DNA from: Streptomyces luteolifulvus
GTDB lineage: Bacteria; Actinomycetota; Actinomycetes; Streptomycetales; Streptomycetaceae
Assembly: GCF_008806595.1 (NCBI RefSeq)
Contig: NZ_VZRB01000041.1
Coordinates: forward strand, 1 to 64,000
Reading direction: 5' to 3'
DNA: 64,000 nucleotides
Part shown: in pieces, positions 20,606-29,481 of the stretch
Numbering within the stretch: position 1 is the first letter of the stretch
How the letters are laid out: each line of letters starts with the position of its first letter
Program-made: the position numbers and the translations under genes
The notes under the pieces: generated by a model
What the model saw: the letters and a program-made list of their open reading frames with translations, nothing else
Databases searched by the model: none
What the model was told of the DNA's origin: nothing

Positions 20606-20879
20606 TGGTGGGATCTTTCGCTCTGTCGTGACCTGTGAGATGGCTGTCGTGCGTGTTTCGCGGCTTGAAGCCTCGTTCATGGCCGCCCCCCGTTGTGATA
20701 AGTCGGTTCCAACCCAGTGTTGCCCCACGGGCGTCAATCCGCAGGGATTTCGCAGCAGCGCTTCTTACAGGTTGATGACGCGCGGCCCGCGCGGATGGTT
20801 CATCCCCACCACACTGTCACTTCGGGTGGTTCATCGTGGTCGGAAGGGGCTAGTCCGAACTGGTCAGAAGCCTATTCCG

Positions 20880-20911
20880 GCTCTTACGAGCCATTGAGTG
20901 CTCGTAAGAGC
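20880..20911. repeat. Perfect 12-bp inverted repeat
   Basis: Arms 20880-20891 and 20900-20911 (GCTCTTACGAGC / GCTCGTAAGAGC) with an 8-nt loop. It stands 8 bp from the larger palindrome at 20920-20959. It is probably part of a transcription barrier between the upstream regions of two minus-strand genes. Confidence 0.75.
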
Positions 20912-20919
20912 GAAACACG

Positions 20920-20959
20920 TCGTACCCCGTTGCCCGGAATTCCGGGCAACGGGGTACGA
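20920..20959. terminator. Forty-bp perfect palindrome, likely terminator
   Basis: Bases 20920-20939 are exactly the reverse complement of 20940-20959, with no spacer. It lies 22 bp past the stop of the minus-strand gene at 20982, the usual place for a terminator. The perfection and lack of loop are unusual; a cruciform or protein-binding role is also possible. Confidence 0.65.
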
Positions 20960-20981
20960 GAGGCCATCGCGCCGCGAGATG

Positions 20982-21560
20982 TCAGGCGGAAAGCAGCGGT
21001 GCGGGGGTGACCCGCAGGGTGAGCACCGGAAGCAGATCGGCGACCTGGTGCGGACTGTGGGCGGCGATACCGGGTGGCGCCGGAGCCAGGGGGACGAGCA
21101 GATCGGTGGCGGCGGGGTGGCCGGTGGCGGCGTCCGCGGTGGTGTCGCCGTGCAGCCAGAGCGTGAGCATGTACAGGCCGGGGACCGACAGCAGGCGGGG
21201 CTGGTAGGACTGCTGAACGGTCTCCGCCTGGCGCAGCGCGCGCTCGGTGGAGGCGATGTAGGGGCCCTCGAAGAAGTGCGAGAACGCCCAGCCGTCGGGG
21301 GTCAGCATGGTCTCGGCCGCCGCCACCGCACGGTCGCCGCAGCGGATCAGGAAACGCCATCCTGCCAGCCGGGTGACGGGGGCGCCGGCGGGGCCGATCT
21401 GGTCCAGCACATGCACGGGCAGCGGGAGTTCGGGCGTGGCGGGTCCCTGGGCACGCACCAGGGAGGGGGTTCGGGCCTCACGGACTGCGGTGGGGGAACC
21501 GAGTGCGGTGAGGACGGAGCGAAGGGCGGGCGCGGGAGCCGGGGGGACATGCAGCGGCAT
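20982..21560 (-). CDS. Conserved hypothetical protein
   Basis: A 192-residue protein with no family I can name. A proline-rich N terminus (about 40 residues) is followed by a compact alpha/beta-looking domain: GWRFLIRCGDRAVAAAET, then FFEGPYIASTERALRQAE and LYMLTLWLHGD. No signal peptide or membrane helix. ATG 21560 has GAGAGG 9 nt upstream. It may be a Streptomyces-specific soluble protein. The 546 bp between it and the divergent gene at 22107 hold no other supportable gene. Confidence 0.65.
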   Translation of the reverse strand: MPLHVPPAPAPALRSVLTALGSPTAVREARTPSLVRAQGPATPELPLPVHVLDQIGPAGAPVTRLAGWRFLIRCGDRAVAAAETMLTPDGWAFSHFFEGPYIASTERALRQAETVQQSYQPRLLSVPGLYMLTLWLHGDTTADAATGHPAATDLLVPLAPAPPGIAAHSPHQVADLLPVLTLRVTPAPLLSA

Positions 21561-22106
21561 GGTGGGTCGCCTCTCATTCGACAGGCACGATGGCGCGAGG
21601 GCGGGGGCGGACGGCGCTGTCAGCTCACGGAGACAGAGAGACGGGTGCCTGGGGCGGGGGGTACGCGTGGGTGGGCTCTGCCGTACGACACCTGGACGGC
21701 AGGATCAAGAACCTCGGGCGCCGGCTTTCTGCCTTGTTCGCGGAGTTTATACGACAAGTGTTCAGGCGGTGTTTCGTCTACCCGTTTCCGGCGCCCGGAA
21801 CAAGGTTGTATTCGGTCGTCGATTCGCGGAAGTCGTCCCGATTTCCGGCCGACTCTGCGACGTTGACCTCGGGAAACGCCCGGCAAGCGGTCGGCCTATT
21901 GTCGTCGGCGTTTTTCACGAGTACTCGGGGCACTCGAAACTGCATCGTGCCCCATGCCCCGTGAATGTGCCGCAGGTCTCCTCCGACAGAGTAGCGGGGA
22001 CCGGGCCGTCCCGGGACGTTATCGATCGCTTCCGCTGGGCATCATCCCACCTGACCCGCACACCGGCGGCCGGATTCGGCCCGCCCATCCGAGGAGGGAC
22101 GCTTCG

Positions 22107-23624
22107 ATGGGGGAGAAGGTCGTGGCAGGTCCGTTCGACCTGTCCGATCGCCAGCGCTACCGGGACAAGCTCCGGCGGAACCTGACGGGGCTGGAGCGAC
22201 TCCTGGCCGAGAAGCGGTTCGATCGCCCGAAGAACCTCATGGGGCTGGAGATCGAATTGAATCTCACCGGCGCCGACGGTATGCCGAAAATGCTCAATGC
22301 GCAGGTCCTCGAACGTATCGCCAGCCGTGATTTCCAAACAGAACTCGCCATGTTCAATCTGGAAGTGAACATAGCCCCTCACCGGCTGGGTGGGCGGGTA
22401 TTCGATCGGCTCGCCGAGGAACTCCGCACGTCCCTGGCATATGCCGACAGAAAAGCCGGCGAGCTCGACGCGGGAATCGTGATGATCGGCATTCTGCCGA
22501 CCCTGGACCGGGACGACCTGGTCTCCTCCAACCTCTCCGACGTCGACCGCTACGCCCTGCTCAACGAACAGATCGTGGCCGCCCGCGGCGAGGACTTCGC
22601 GCTCGACATCGACGGCGTGGAGCGTCTCACCTGCACCTCGAAGTCCATCGCGCCCGAGGCCGCGTGCACCTCGGTGCAACTGCACCTCCAGGTCACCCCG
22701 GCCCGCTTCGCGGACGTGTGGAACGCCGCGCAGGCCGTCGCCGCCGCCCAGGTGGCCGTGGGCGCCAACTCGCCCTTCCTGTTCGGCCGTGAGCTGTGGC
22801 GCGAGTCGCGGCCCCCGCTGTTCCAGCAGTCCACCGACACCCGCCCTCCGGAACTCCAGGCCCAGGGAGTGCGGCCGCGCACCTGGTTCGGGGAGCGGTG
22901 GATCTCCTCGGCATACGAACTCTTCGAGGAGAACCTGCGCTTCTTCCCGGCCCTGCTGCCGATCTGCGACGACGAGGACCCTCTGGAGGTGGTCGACGCC
23001 GGCGGCGTACCGAAACTCGCCGAACTGGTCCTGCACAACGGCACCATCTACCGCTGGAACCGCCCGGTGTACGGCATCGCCGACGGCGTCCCGCATCTGC
23101 GCGTGGAGAACCGCGTCCTGCCCGCCGGCCCCACCGTCACCGACGTCGTCGCCAACGCCGCCTTCTACTACGGCGTCGTCCGTGCCCTCGCCGAGGAGTC
23201 GCGGCCGGTGTGGAGCAGGCTGCCGTTCGAGGCGGCCGCGGCCAACTTCGACGCCGCGTGCCGCGACGGCATCGACGCCCGGCTGACCTGGCCCCGGCGG
23301 GGCCGGTACGGCGGCACGGCGGAGGTCGACGCCGTCAGCCTCGTACGCGACGAACTGCTGCCGCTGGCCGAGGCCGGACTGGACGCGTGGGGGGTGGAGC
23401 CCGCCGACCGGGATCTGTACCTCGGTGTCATCGAGGAGCGGTGCCGGCGCCGGGCCAACGGTGCGACCTGGCAGGCCGCGACCTTCCACCGGGCCCTGGA
23501 GACGGGGCTCACGCGGGATGCCGCACTGGCCGCGACGACCCGGCGCTATCGCGAGCTGATGCACGCCGGGGAGCCCGTGCACACCTGGCCCGTGGGGCTG
23601 CCGGAGCCCGTGCCGCTGGGGTGA
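22107..23624 (+). CDS. Glutamate-cysteine ligase family 2 (GCS2)-like protein
   Basis: A 505-residue protein of the carboxylate-amine ligase / GCS2 fold. The core GLEIELNL, the SVQLHLQV segment and the HNGTIYRWNRPVYG region are typical. Family members join glutamate to an amine or cysteine using ATP; this long form is common in actinobacteria and its substrate is unknown. Streptomyces makes mycothiol and ergothioneine, so an EgtA-like role is possible but not shown. ATG 22107 has GAGGAGG 8 nt upstream. Confidence 0.72.
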   Translation: MGEKVVAGPFDLSDRQRYRDKLRRNLTGLERLLAEKRFDRPKNLMGLEIELNLTGADGMPKMLNAQVLERIASRDFQTELAMFNLEVNIAPHRLGGRVFDRLAEELRTSLAYADRKAGELDAGIVMIGILPTLDRDDLVSSNLSDVDRYALLNEQIVAARGEDFALDIDGVERLTCTSKSIAPEAACTSVQLHLQVTPARFADVWNAAQAVAAAQVAVGANSPFLFGRELWRESRPPLFQQSTDTRPPELQAQGVRPRTWFGERWISSAYELFEENLRFFPALLPICDDEDPLEVVDAGGVPKLAELVLHNGTIYRWNRPVYGIADGVPHLRVENRVLPAGPTVTDVVANAAFYYGVVRALAEESRPVWSRLPFEAAAANFDAACRDGIDARLTWPRRGRYGGTAEVDAVSLVRDELLPLAEAGLDAWGVEPADRDLYLGVIEERCRRRANGATWQAATFHRALETGLTRDAALAATTRRYRELMHAGEPVHTWPVGLPEPVPLG

Positions 23625-23651
23625 GCCGCGCAGGCTTTCGCGCCCGCGGGA

Positions 23652-25421
23652 TCAGCCCTGGCTGCCCTGCGCACCCGCTGCCACGATCGCCTTGAGGATC
23701 ACCGCGTGGATCTGCGAGGGGTCGGTGACCTGGTGGCCCGAGCCGCCGGTCGATCCGGCGATGAGGCCGGCCTCCTCGCGGTCGGCGTCCGGGCCCACCG
23801 CGATCATGATCAGCGGAACCGGGCGCTCGGGGTCGGCGAGCTTCCGCAACCGGGTGAGGAGGCCGCCGCGCGAGATGCTGCCGGGGTCCTGGTTGACCCC
23901 GTCGGTCAGGACGACGAGCGCGTTGAACCTGCCCTCGGCGTAGGAGGACGTGGCCGCCCGGTACGCGGCGAGCGTGGTGTCGTACAGGCCGGTGGCGCCG
24001 TCGGGGACCGGTGCGAGATCGCCGAACGCCGCTGTCAGCCGGTCCCGCTGGGTGCCGCCGCCGACGCGGTCGCCGAGCCGTTCGGTCGGCACGAGGACGT
24101 GGTAGTCCTTGGCGCCGTCCAGCTTTGTCGAGAAGTCCCACAGGCCGATCTCGTCCTCGGGCGTGAAGCCGGCCAAGGCCTGCAGCAGCGACGCCTTGGT
24201 GACGTCCATGCGTGACCGGCCGGTGCCGGGGACGGGTTGCGCCATGGAGGCGGAGGCGTCCACGACGGTGGTGACCCGGGCGCTCTGCACGGTGATCGTC
24301 CAGATGCCGAGGGCCTCGTCGAGCGCGGCCGCCGAGGCGGGCTGCAGGGAGGGCTCCGCATACGGCTGCGGACTGCTCCCGCCGGCCCTGCCGACCACCG
24401 CGGCCGACGGCTCCTCCGCCGTCCTGAAGCCGTGTTCCTGGAGTAACCGGCGCTGTTCGGGCTGCCGCAGATAGGTCATGAACCGGATCGCGGCCCGGCT
24501 CTCGTCCGTCGACAGTTCGGACGTGTCGACCAGCGTGTACGGGTAGTCGAGCCGCGGCGAGCCGTCCTTCGGGTAGAACATGTCCAGACCCGCGCCACCG
24601 GCGGCCGAGGAGTTGTGGGTGAACGCCGCCTGCTCGGTGAGGACCAGCGCATGGTTGCGCTTCGGGTTGTCCCGCTCGGTGCCGGAGGAGTCGCGGGGGA
24701 GCGTGTCCAGGACCTGGCCGTCGGTGTCGGACGTGCGCTGCGACAGCGTCTTCATCATGGCCGCGGCCCGGGTCCGACCGTCCTCGAACCGGGCGGCGGC
24801 AGTGGTCAGCTGGGTGAGCGCGAGCAGTCCGCTCGCGCTGCGTGCCGGGTCGGCCGCGCCCAGCCTGAGGGAGTCGTCCCGCTGGGCGGCGCCGGCCAGT
24901 TCGCTCCAGCTGTACGTCTTCTTCGGCCACCCCAGCGACTTCGCGGCGGACGGGACCATCGCCACCCCGACCGGTGTGGAGGCGACGCTGCCCGTGGAGG
25001 TCACCTGCGTCGCGGCCCGGTTCGCGGTGATCCGCTGGACCCATACGTCCGAGTCCGGCACCCACACCTGGACACCGGGGTTCTTCCCCGCTGTGAGCGT
25101 GTCGGTGACCTTGTACGACTCGTGGGCGGCGACCGTGACGGCGACACAGCGCCCGTCGGAGGTGATGTTCTCCTTGCGGGCCCGCTGCGCCGCGGCCGTC
25201 AGCGCCGGGGCCAGGTCGGGGGAGGCGGCGAGCTTCAGCCCGACGGGGTCGTCCTGGCACGGGGAGCCGAGGGAGAGCAGTCCGCTGCGGACGGCCACGG
25301 CGGTGCCGCCGGCGACGGTGAGCACCATGACCGTGGCGACGGCCGCCGTACGGCGGCGCGCGCGGGGGCGGGGGTCGCTGCCGCCCGCTCCATACTGATC
25401 GGGCAAGCTGTGACGTCCCAT
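23652..25421 (-). CDS. Extracellular solute-binding plus von Willebrand A domain protein
   Basis: A 589-residue membrane-anchored or secreted protein. A basic N terminus and one hydrophobic helix (about residues 25-45) are followed by a type-II periplasmic binding fold (about 55-340) and a C-terminal VWA domain (about 380-585). The VWA domain has a metal-ion site DASAS and a TDGVNQD segment. Such fusions are seen in actinobacteria; a sensing or adhesion role is possible but unproven. ATG 25421 follows GGGAGGG and gives the typical start MGRHSLPD. Confidence 0.75.
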   Translation of the reverse strand: MGRHSLPDQYGAGGSDPRPRARRRTAAVATVMVLTVAGGTAVAVRSGLLSLGSPCQDDPVGLKLAASPDLAPALTAAAQRARKENITSDGRCVAVTVAAHESYKVTDTLTAGKNPGVQVWVPDSDVWVQRITANRAATQVTSTGSVASTPVGVAMVPSAAKSLGWPKKTYSWSELAGAAQRDDSLRLGAADPARSASGLLALTQLTTAAARFEDGRTRAAAMMKTLSQRTSDTDGQVLDTLPRDSSGTERDNPKRNHALVLTEQAAFTHNSSAAGGAGLDMFYPKDGSPRLDYPYTLVDTSELSTDESRAAIRFMTYLRQPEQRRLLQEHGFRTAEEPSAAVVGRAGGSSPQPYAEPSLQPASAAALDEALGIWTITVQSARVTTVVDASASMAQPVPGTGRSRMDVTKASLLQALAGFTPEDEIGLWDFSTKLDGAKDYHVLVPTERLGDRVGGGTQRDRLTAAFGDLAPVPDGATGLYDTTLAAYRAATSSYAEGRFNALVVLTDGVNQDPGSISRGGLLTRLRKLADPERPVPLIMIAVGPDADREEAGLIAGSTGGSGHQVTDPSQIHAVILKAIVAAGAQGSQG

Positions 25422-25537
25422 GACGTGGTGCCCTCCCTGTCCCCCCAACGGCCGGTCGCGCACATTTCGTAACTTCTTTCGAGACCCTAGCGGGACGGTG
25501 ATGGGGACGAGGCGGGATTACTCAACTGGAGGCAGGT

Positions 25538-26338
25538 GTGCAGGCGGAGGCAGGCCCGGTGGCCGATTCTTTTCCTCCGGAGGGGCCCTCGCGGCGGATC
25601 TTCCGTGACGAGACGCTGCTCGTTCTAGGGGTTTCACTCGGTGCGAGCGCTGTGTCCGCCCTGATCAGCTTTGTCGGTTCGGTCACCAAACCGGGAGGTC
25701 TCAAGGACCAGGCCGCCACGCTCAACGCCTCGGCCGCGCCGGGCCGTCCCTGGCTGGATCTTGCCTGGCAGCTCTTCGGGATCGCCACAGCACTCGTGCC
25801 CGTCGCCCTCGTCGCGCACTTCCTGCTGCGCGAGGGGAAGAGCCTGCGCACCCTCGGCTTCGACCGCACCCGCCCCTGGTCGGACCTGGGCCGCGGGGCC
25901 GCGATCGCCGCCGTGATCGGCAGCACCGGCATCGCGTTCTACCTGGCGGCCCGGGGTCTGGGCTTCAACCTCACCGTCGTGCCCGAGGCGCTGCCCGAGG
26001 TGTGGTGGAAGTACCCGGTGCTGGTCCTTTCGGCGCTGGAGAACGCGATCGTCGAAGAGGTCATCGTCGTCGGCTATCTGCTGCGCCGGCTCGGCCAGCT
26101 CGGCTGGACGCCGGGCACCGCGCTGGTGGCCAGTTCCGTGCTGCGCGGCTCCTACCACCTCTACCAGGGCATCGGCGGCTTCGTCGGCAACATGGCCATG
26201 GGCGTCGTGTTCGTCTACCTGTACCGGCGCTGGGGCCGGGTCGGTCCCCTGGTGGCGGCACATACCCTGCTCGACATCGGGGCGTTCGTGGGATACGCGC
26301 TGCTGGCCGGGAAGGTGAGCTGGCTACCGACGGCGTGA
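25538..26338 (+). CDS. CPBP family intramembrane glutamic endopeptidase
   Basis: A 266-residue membrane protein with six to seven helices. The Abi/CPBP motifs are present: EEVIVVGYLLRRL, then RGSYHLYQG, and a final HTLLD. The family includes Rce1 and bacteriocin-immunity proteases. The usual EExxxR has Gly-Tyr near the arginine position, so activity is likely but not certain. GTG 25538 follows GGAGG by 5 nt. Confidence 0.82.
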   Translation: MQAEAGPVADSFPPEGPSRRIFRDETLLVLGVSLGASAVSALISFVGSVTKPGGLKDQAATLNASAAPGRPWLDLAWQLFGIATALVPVALVAHFLLREGKSLRTLGFDRTRPWSDLGRGAAIAAVIGSTGIAFYLAARGLGFNLTVVPEALPEVWWKYPVLVLSALENAIVEEVIVVGYLLRRLGQLGWTPGTALVASSVLRGSYHLYQGIGGFVGNMAMGVVFVYLYRRWGRVGPLVAAHTLLDIGAFVGYALLAGKVSWLPTA

Positions 26339-26349
26339 GCGACCGCACG

Positions 26350-26378
26350 AGGGGCGTACGGGCATGTCGTACGCCCCT
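26350..26378. terminator. Bidirectional terminator between CPBP and PhzF genes
   Basis: Perfect 11-bp arms (26350-26360 and 26368-26378) with a 7-nt loop sit exactly between two convergent genes. Confidence 0.75.
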
Positions 26379-26387
26379 GTTGTGCCG

Positions 26388-27224
26388 TCAGGCGTGCAGC
26401 CTGGCGTGCGGTGGGGCCAGCAGCTCCCCGTCGATCACCGTCACCGCGCGGCCCGTGAGAAGGGTGCGGTCGCCGCGCAGCCGGGTGCGGACCAGCCCGG
26501 ACCGGGGCGAGGCCTGCAGGCCGGTGAGGTCGGGGCGGCCCAGGCGCTCGGCCCAGTAGGGGGCAAGGGCCGTGTGGGCGCTGCCGGTGACCGGGTCCTC
26601 GTCGATGCCGACCTTCGGGAAGAAGCAGCGGGAGACGAAGTCGTGGCTCCCGGCGGGGTCCTCGGCGCGGGCGGTGGCGATGATGCCGCGCTCGGAGAAG
26701 GCGGCGAGGGCCTTGTGATCGGGGAACAGGCCCAGCACGGTCTTCTCGTCGGCGAGTTCCACCAGCAGGTCGCCGACGTTCGGGCCGGTGTCGTAGGCGG
26801 CGTGCGGCTCCGTGCCGAGCGCCTCGGCGACTCCGTCCGGGAGGTCCACGGGGACGAGGGGCGCCGTCGGAAAGTCGAGGGTGATCGAGCCGTCCTCGCC
26901 GGGCGTCGCGACGAGGACACCGCTGCGCGTGGCGAACCGCACCGGGCCCTGATGGGCGCCGGTGGTGTGCAGGACGTGGGCGGTGGCGAGCGTTGCGTGC
27001 CCGCACAGGTCGACCTCGGCGGCGGGCGTGAGCCAGCGCAGCGCCCAGTCCGCCTCCCCGCCCTCGGGCAGGCGGTGGGCGAACGCGGTCTCCGCGTGGT
27101 TGACCTCCATGGCCACGTTCTGGAGCCAGTCGTCGTCCGGGAAGGGGGTGTCGAGGAGCAGGACTCCGGCCGGGTTGCCGGCGAAGGGGCGGTCGGCGAA
27201 GGCGTCGACGATTCGGATGCGCAT
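26388..27224 (-). CDS. PhzF-family isomerase/epimerase
   Basis: A 278-residue protein of the diaminopimelate-epimerase fold. The N terminus has the GNPAG motif and the catalytic glutamate is E45 in NHAETAF; a second half-site is DLCGHATLA. PhzF itself isomerises an intermediate of phenazine synthesis, but there are no other phenazine genes here, so the substrate is unknown. Start ATG 27224 has no clear ribosome-binding site. Confidence 0.82.
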   Translation of the reverse strand: MRIRIVDAFADRPFAGNPAGVLLLDTPFPDDDWLQNVAMEVNHAETAFAHRLPEGGEADWALRWLTPAAEVDLCGHATLATAHVLHTTGAHQGPVRFATRSGVLVATPGEDGSITLDFPTAPLVPVDLPDGVAEALGTEPHAAYDTGPNVGDLLVELADEKTVLGLFPDHKALAAFSERGIIATARAEDPAGSHDFVSRCFFPKVGIDEDPVTGSAHTALAPYWAERLGRPDLTGLQASPRSGLVRTRLRGDRTLLTGRAVTVIDGELLAPPHARLHA

Positions 27225-27317
27225 GCGAGGACGCTAGGGGCCGAGTGGCCCGGCTGACCAAGGCCAATTCGAGGAACCTGGCCCGATTCCGTGTGTGAGG
27301 AGCACCAGACTGGCCCC

Positions 27318-27911
27318 ATGACCTCAACGGATGCCAAGGCCGACCTTCACTTCTACCTCCAGTCCGCCCGTGATGCCCTGCTGTGGAAGCTGGAAGGGCT
27401 CTCGGAGTACGACGTCCGCCGCCCGATGACTCCGACCGGCACCAACCTCCTGGGACTGGTGAAACACACGGCAGGCGTGGAGCTGGGCTACCTCGGCGAC
27501 ACCTTCGGACGGCCGTCCGGCGAGCCGCTGCCCTGGCTCGAGGACGGTGCCGACCCCAACGCGGACATGTGGGCCACCGCCGACGAGTCACGCGAGTACA
27601 TCGTGGAGCTCTACCGACGGGCGTGGGCGCACGCCGACGCGACGATCGACGCGCTGGCGCTGGACACGGTCGGCAGGGTGCCGTGGTGGCCGGACGGCCG
27701 GGACGAGGTGACGTTGCGTCATGCCGTGGTGCGCGTGATCTCCGATACGCACCGGCACGCCGGGCAGGCCGACATCATCCGGGAACTCATCGACGGTGCC
27801 GTCGGGATGAGCAAGGGCAACGACAGCATGGCGCCGGGCGACTCGACGTGGTGGCAGAACCATCGCAGCCGACTGGAACGCGCAGCTCGGGAGGCAGACC
27901 GGGGCGTGTAG
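27318..27911 (+). CDS. DinB/DUF664 family protein (mycothiol-dependent enzyme superfamily)
   Basis: A 197-residue four-helix-bundle protein with the metal-site histidines H in LVKHTAGVE and the HRHAGQADIIRE motif at the C terminus. The DinB superfamily includes mycothiol- and bacillithiol-dependent transferases. ATG 27318 is used; an in-frame GTG at 27291 exists. It is the last chromosomal gene before the Tn7-like element, whose left end lies 31 bp beyond the stop codon. Confidence 0.8.
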   Translation: MTSTDAKADLHFYLQSARDALLWKLEGLSEYDVRRPMTPTGTNLLGLVKHTAGVELGYLGDTFGRPSGEPLPWLEDGADPNADMWATADESREYIVELYRRAWAHADATIDALALDTVGRVPWWPDGRDEVTLRHAVVRVISDTHRHAGQADIIRELIDGAVGMSKGNDSMAPGDSTWWQNHRSRLERAAREADRGV

Positions 27912-27937
27912 GCGGCTTTCCGTCACCCCCGGAGCAC

Positions 27938-27942
27938 TCGGG
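27938..27942 (+). repeat. Target site duplication, left copy (TCGGG)
   Basis: The five bases before the first base of the element are TCGGG, identical to the five after its last base. Five-bp duplications are typical of Tn7/Tn5053-type transposition. Confidence 0.9.
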
Positions 27943-28030
27943 TGTCCTGTCTCAACGAAGTTAGTCGTTCGCGTGCAGCTGACCTGCGTGGACTGGATTG
28001 AGTGAGACGCTGGACTCGGTTCGTTGAGAC
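27943..28030. repeat. Left end repeat array of the Tn7-like element
   Basis: Three 19-bp repeats: L1 at 27949-27967 (inverted), L2 at 27990-28008 and L3 at 28012-28030. L2 matches right repeat R3 in 17 of 19 positions and L3 matches R2 nearly completely. Unlike L1, both L2 and L3 point in the same direction as the right-end repeats. They are probable transposase binding sites. A weak further inverted match lies near 28045-28060. Confidence 0.85.
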
Positions 28031-28149
28031 GGAACGGGCCTGAGTGTTGTCCCACGAAGGGAGTTCGAGAGGGTAACGGCTTGTTCATGGCCGGTCATCA
28101 GAGGAAGAGAGCCTTCCGCGCTAGGCTCCGTTCAGACTGAGCGGGGGCG

Positions 28150-28476
28150 ATGATGAAACGGTGGCCTGAGGGTCCCGCCGCTGATCCGGAAGCGGCGCGG
28201 GAGCGGTATGACTCCGACATGCGGTCGGTGCGCAAGGCACTGCGAGAGGCGATCAGGGCAGATCTGCCCGCCGCGCACTTCGGTCTGGGGATCGTCATCG
28301 TCGCGTGCGTGATCGTGGGCTTGCTCGTGGGACCCGTCGCTGGGGCCCTTGTAGCTGGTGCCTTTGCTGCTCTGTTCCTCGTTGCTCTGGTGGTCATGTT
28401 TGTTCGCGGCATTCGAGGTGCGGACGCGAGGCGACGGGCCTATCTCTTCACGTTTGGTTGGGCGAACTGGGTGTAG
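28150..28476 (+). CDS. Small membrane protein, transposon cargo
   Basis: A 108-residue protein with a charged N terminus (about 40 residues, many R, E and D), two hydrophobic helices (about residues 44-68 and 72-90, together forming a hairpin) and a basic tail ending GWANWV. No family recognised. AGCGGGGGCG directly precedes ATG 28150, and a possible -10 TAGGCT lies at 28122-28127. It is the only gene in the element that is not part of the transposition set, and runs convergent to it. Confidence 0.65.
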   Translation: MMKRWPEGPAADPEAARERYDSDMRSVRKALREAIRADLPAAHFGLGIVIVACVIVGLLVGPVAGALVAGAFAALFLVALVVMFVRGIRGADARRRAYLFTFGWANWV

Positions 28477-28488
28477 GCCCCGCGGGGC

Positions 28489-29481
28489 TCAGTACCGGTA
28501 GTAAGGGTGGAAGGGGCTCCACCGTGTTTCGGCGTCGGCTTCATCTGGCTGGCGCGGTGGCGGGATCGTTTCGCGGGGGAAGAACGCGTCGTAGATCCTC
28601 GGACTTCGGTGGAAGGCGACGAACTTGTGGGTGGAGAAATGCTGCTCAACCCACTGGATCAGAGGGTCCTCGCGCTCCTTGGGGACGTAGCCGAGAAGGA
28701 CGTTGCGGACTGTGATCTGCTCGACGAGCCACGCGACGTGGCCGGAGACGACCGCGCGGTGTTCCCACTCCCGGCCCGCGAGAAGTCCGGCGAGCGTCAC
28801 GACTTGAGGGTGGAAGACCATCGTGAGCGTCAGGTCGGGAGAGGGCGGTTTCCCGGTGCCGTCGGTGAGGATGCGACGTGCAGTGTCGAGCAGATCGAAC
28901 GGGTCGGCGGTCTGTTGCAGCCAGGTGAAGTAGATCTTGCGGGCATCCGGATAAGCGTTGCGGACCCAGCGGCGGCCGTGGCGGGCTATCAGGTTTCGGT
29001 GGTGTCTCTGGGCTCGTAGCGTGTCGGAGAGCCTGCTGATGTCGACTTGCTCGTCGGCGTTGGTGAGGCCGTCCCCGATCCAGAGGCGGTGGCGGAGACA
29101 GACGTTGCGGTCATGAGTGGTCCAGCAGGTCACGGGCATGGTGATGCCTGCGGCGTGGGTGCAACGGCGGCAGGCGGGACGCTGGATGGCGCTGTGCAAG
29201 GTTGAGCGCGGACGGCCGATGGCTCCGAGCTTGTCGACGGCGTCGGCATCGAGGAATTCGGGCAGGGCCAGTTCCAACGTCCCTGGGCGGACTCCGGCCG
29301 CGGCGGCGAGAGGCTCAAGGAACGTGTTGACCGGGGTCTTCTTGGTGCGGCGGATCTCCAAGAGGGGCAGCAACTGGGCGGTGGGAAGGTGGTTGGCGGC
29401 AGCGAGCCTGCGGAGGAAGGAGTCCAGGGTCTCGTTGTGAAAGAGGGGAACGGTGCGTGGAAGCGGCTGTAGCGGTGGCAC
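28489..29481 (-). CDS. tniQ: TniQ-family protein 2 (target selector)
   Basis: A 330-residue TniQ/TnsD-like protein. The N-terminal family motif ETLDSFLRRLAAANHL lies at about residues 17-32, followed by a zinc site CRRC ... VTCW ... H ... CLRH near residues 103-132 and a helical C-terminal half. TniQ proteins pick the target and recruit the TniB ATPase. The GTG start shares one base with the stop of tniQ copy 1 (TAGTG), so translation is coupled. It is the last gene of the five-gene operon. Confidence 0.88.
   Translation of the reverse strand: MPPLQPLPRTVPLFHNETLDSFLRRLAAANHLPTAQLLPLLEIRRTKKTPVNTFLEPLAAAAGVRPGTLELALPEFLDADAVDKLGAIGRPRSTLHSAIQRPACRRCTHAAGITMPVTCWTTHDRNVCLRHRLWIGDGLTNADEQVDISRLSDTLRAQRHHRNLIARHGRRWVRNAYPDARKIYFTWLQQTADPFDLLDTARRILTDGTGKPPSPDLTLTMVFHPQVVTLAGLLAGREWEHRAVVSGHVAWLVEQITVRNVLLGYVPKEREDPLIQWVEQHFSTHKFVAFHRSPRIYDAFFPRETIPPPRQPDEADAETRWSPFHPYYRY

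Noticed and set aside
26388..27224. Phenazine biosynthesis cluster suggested by the PhzF-like gene
   Set aside because: No other phz genes nearby; stand-alone PhzF-fold proteins are common.
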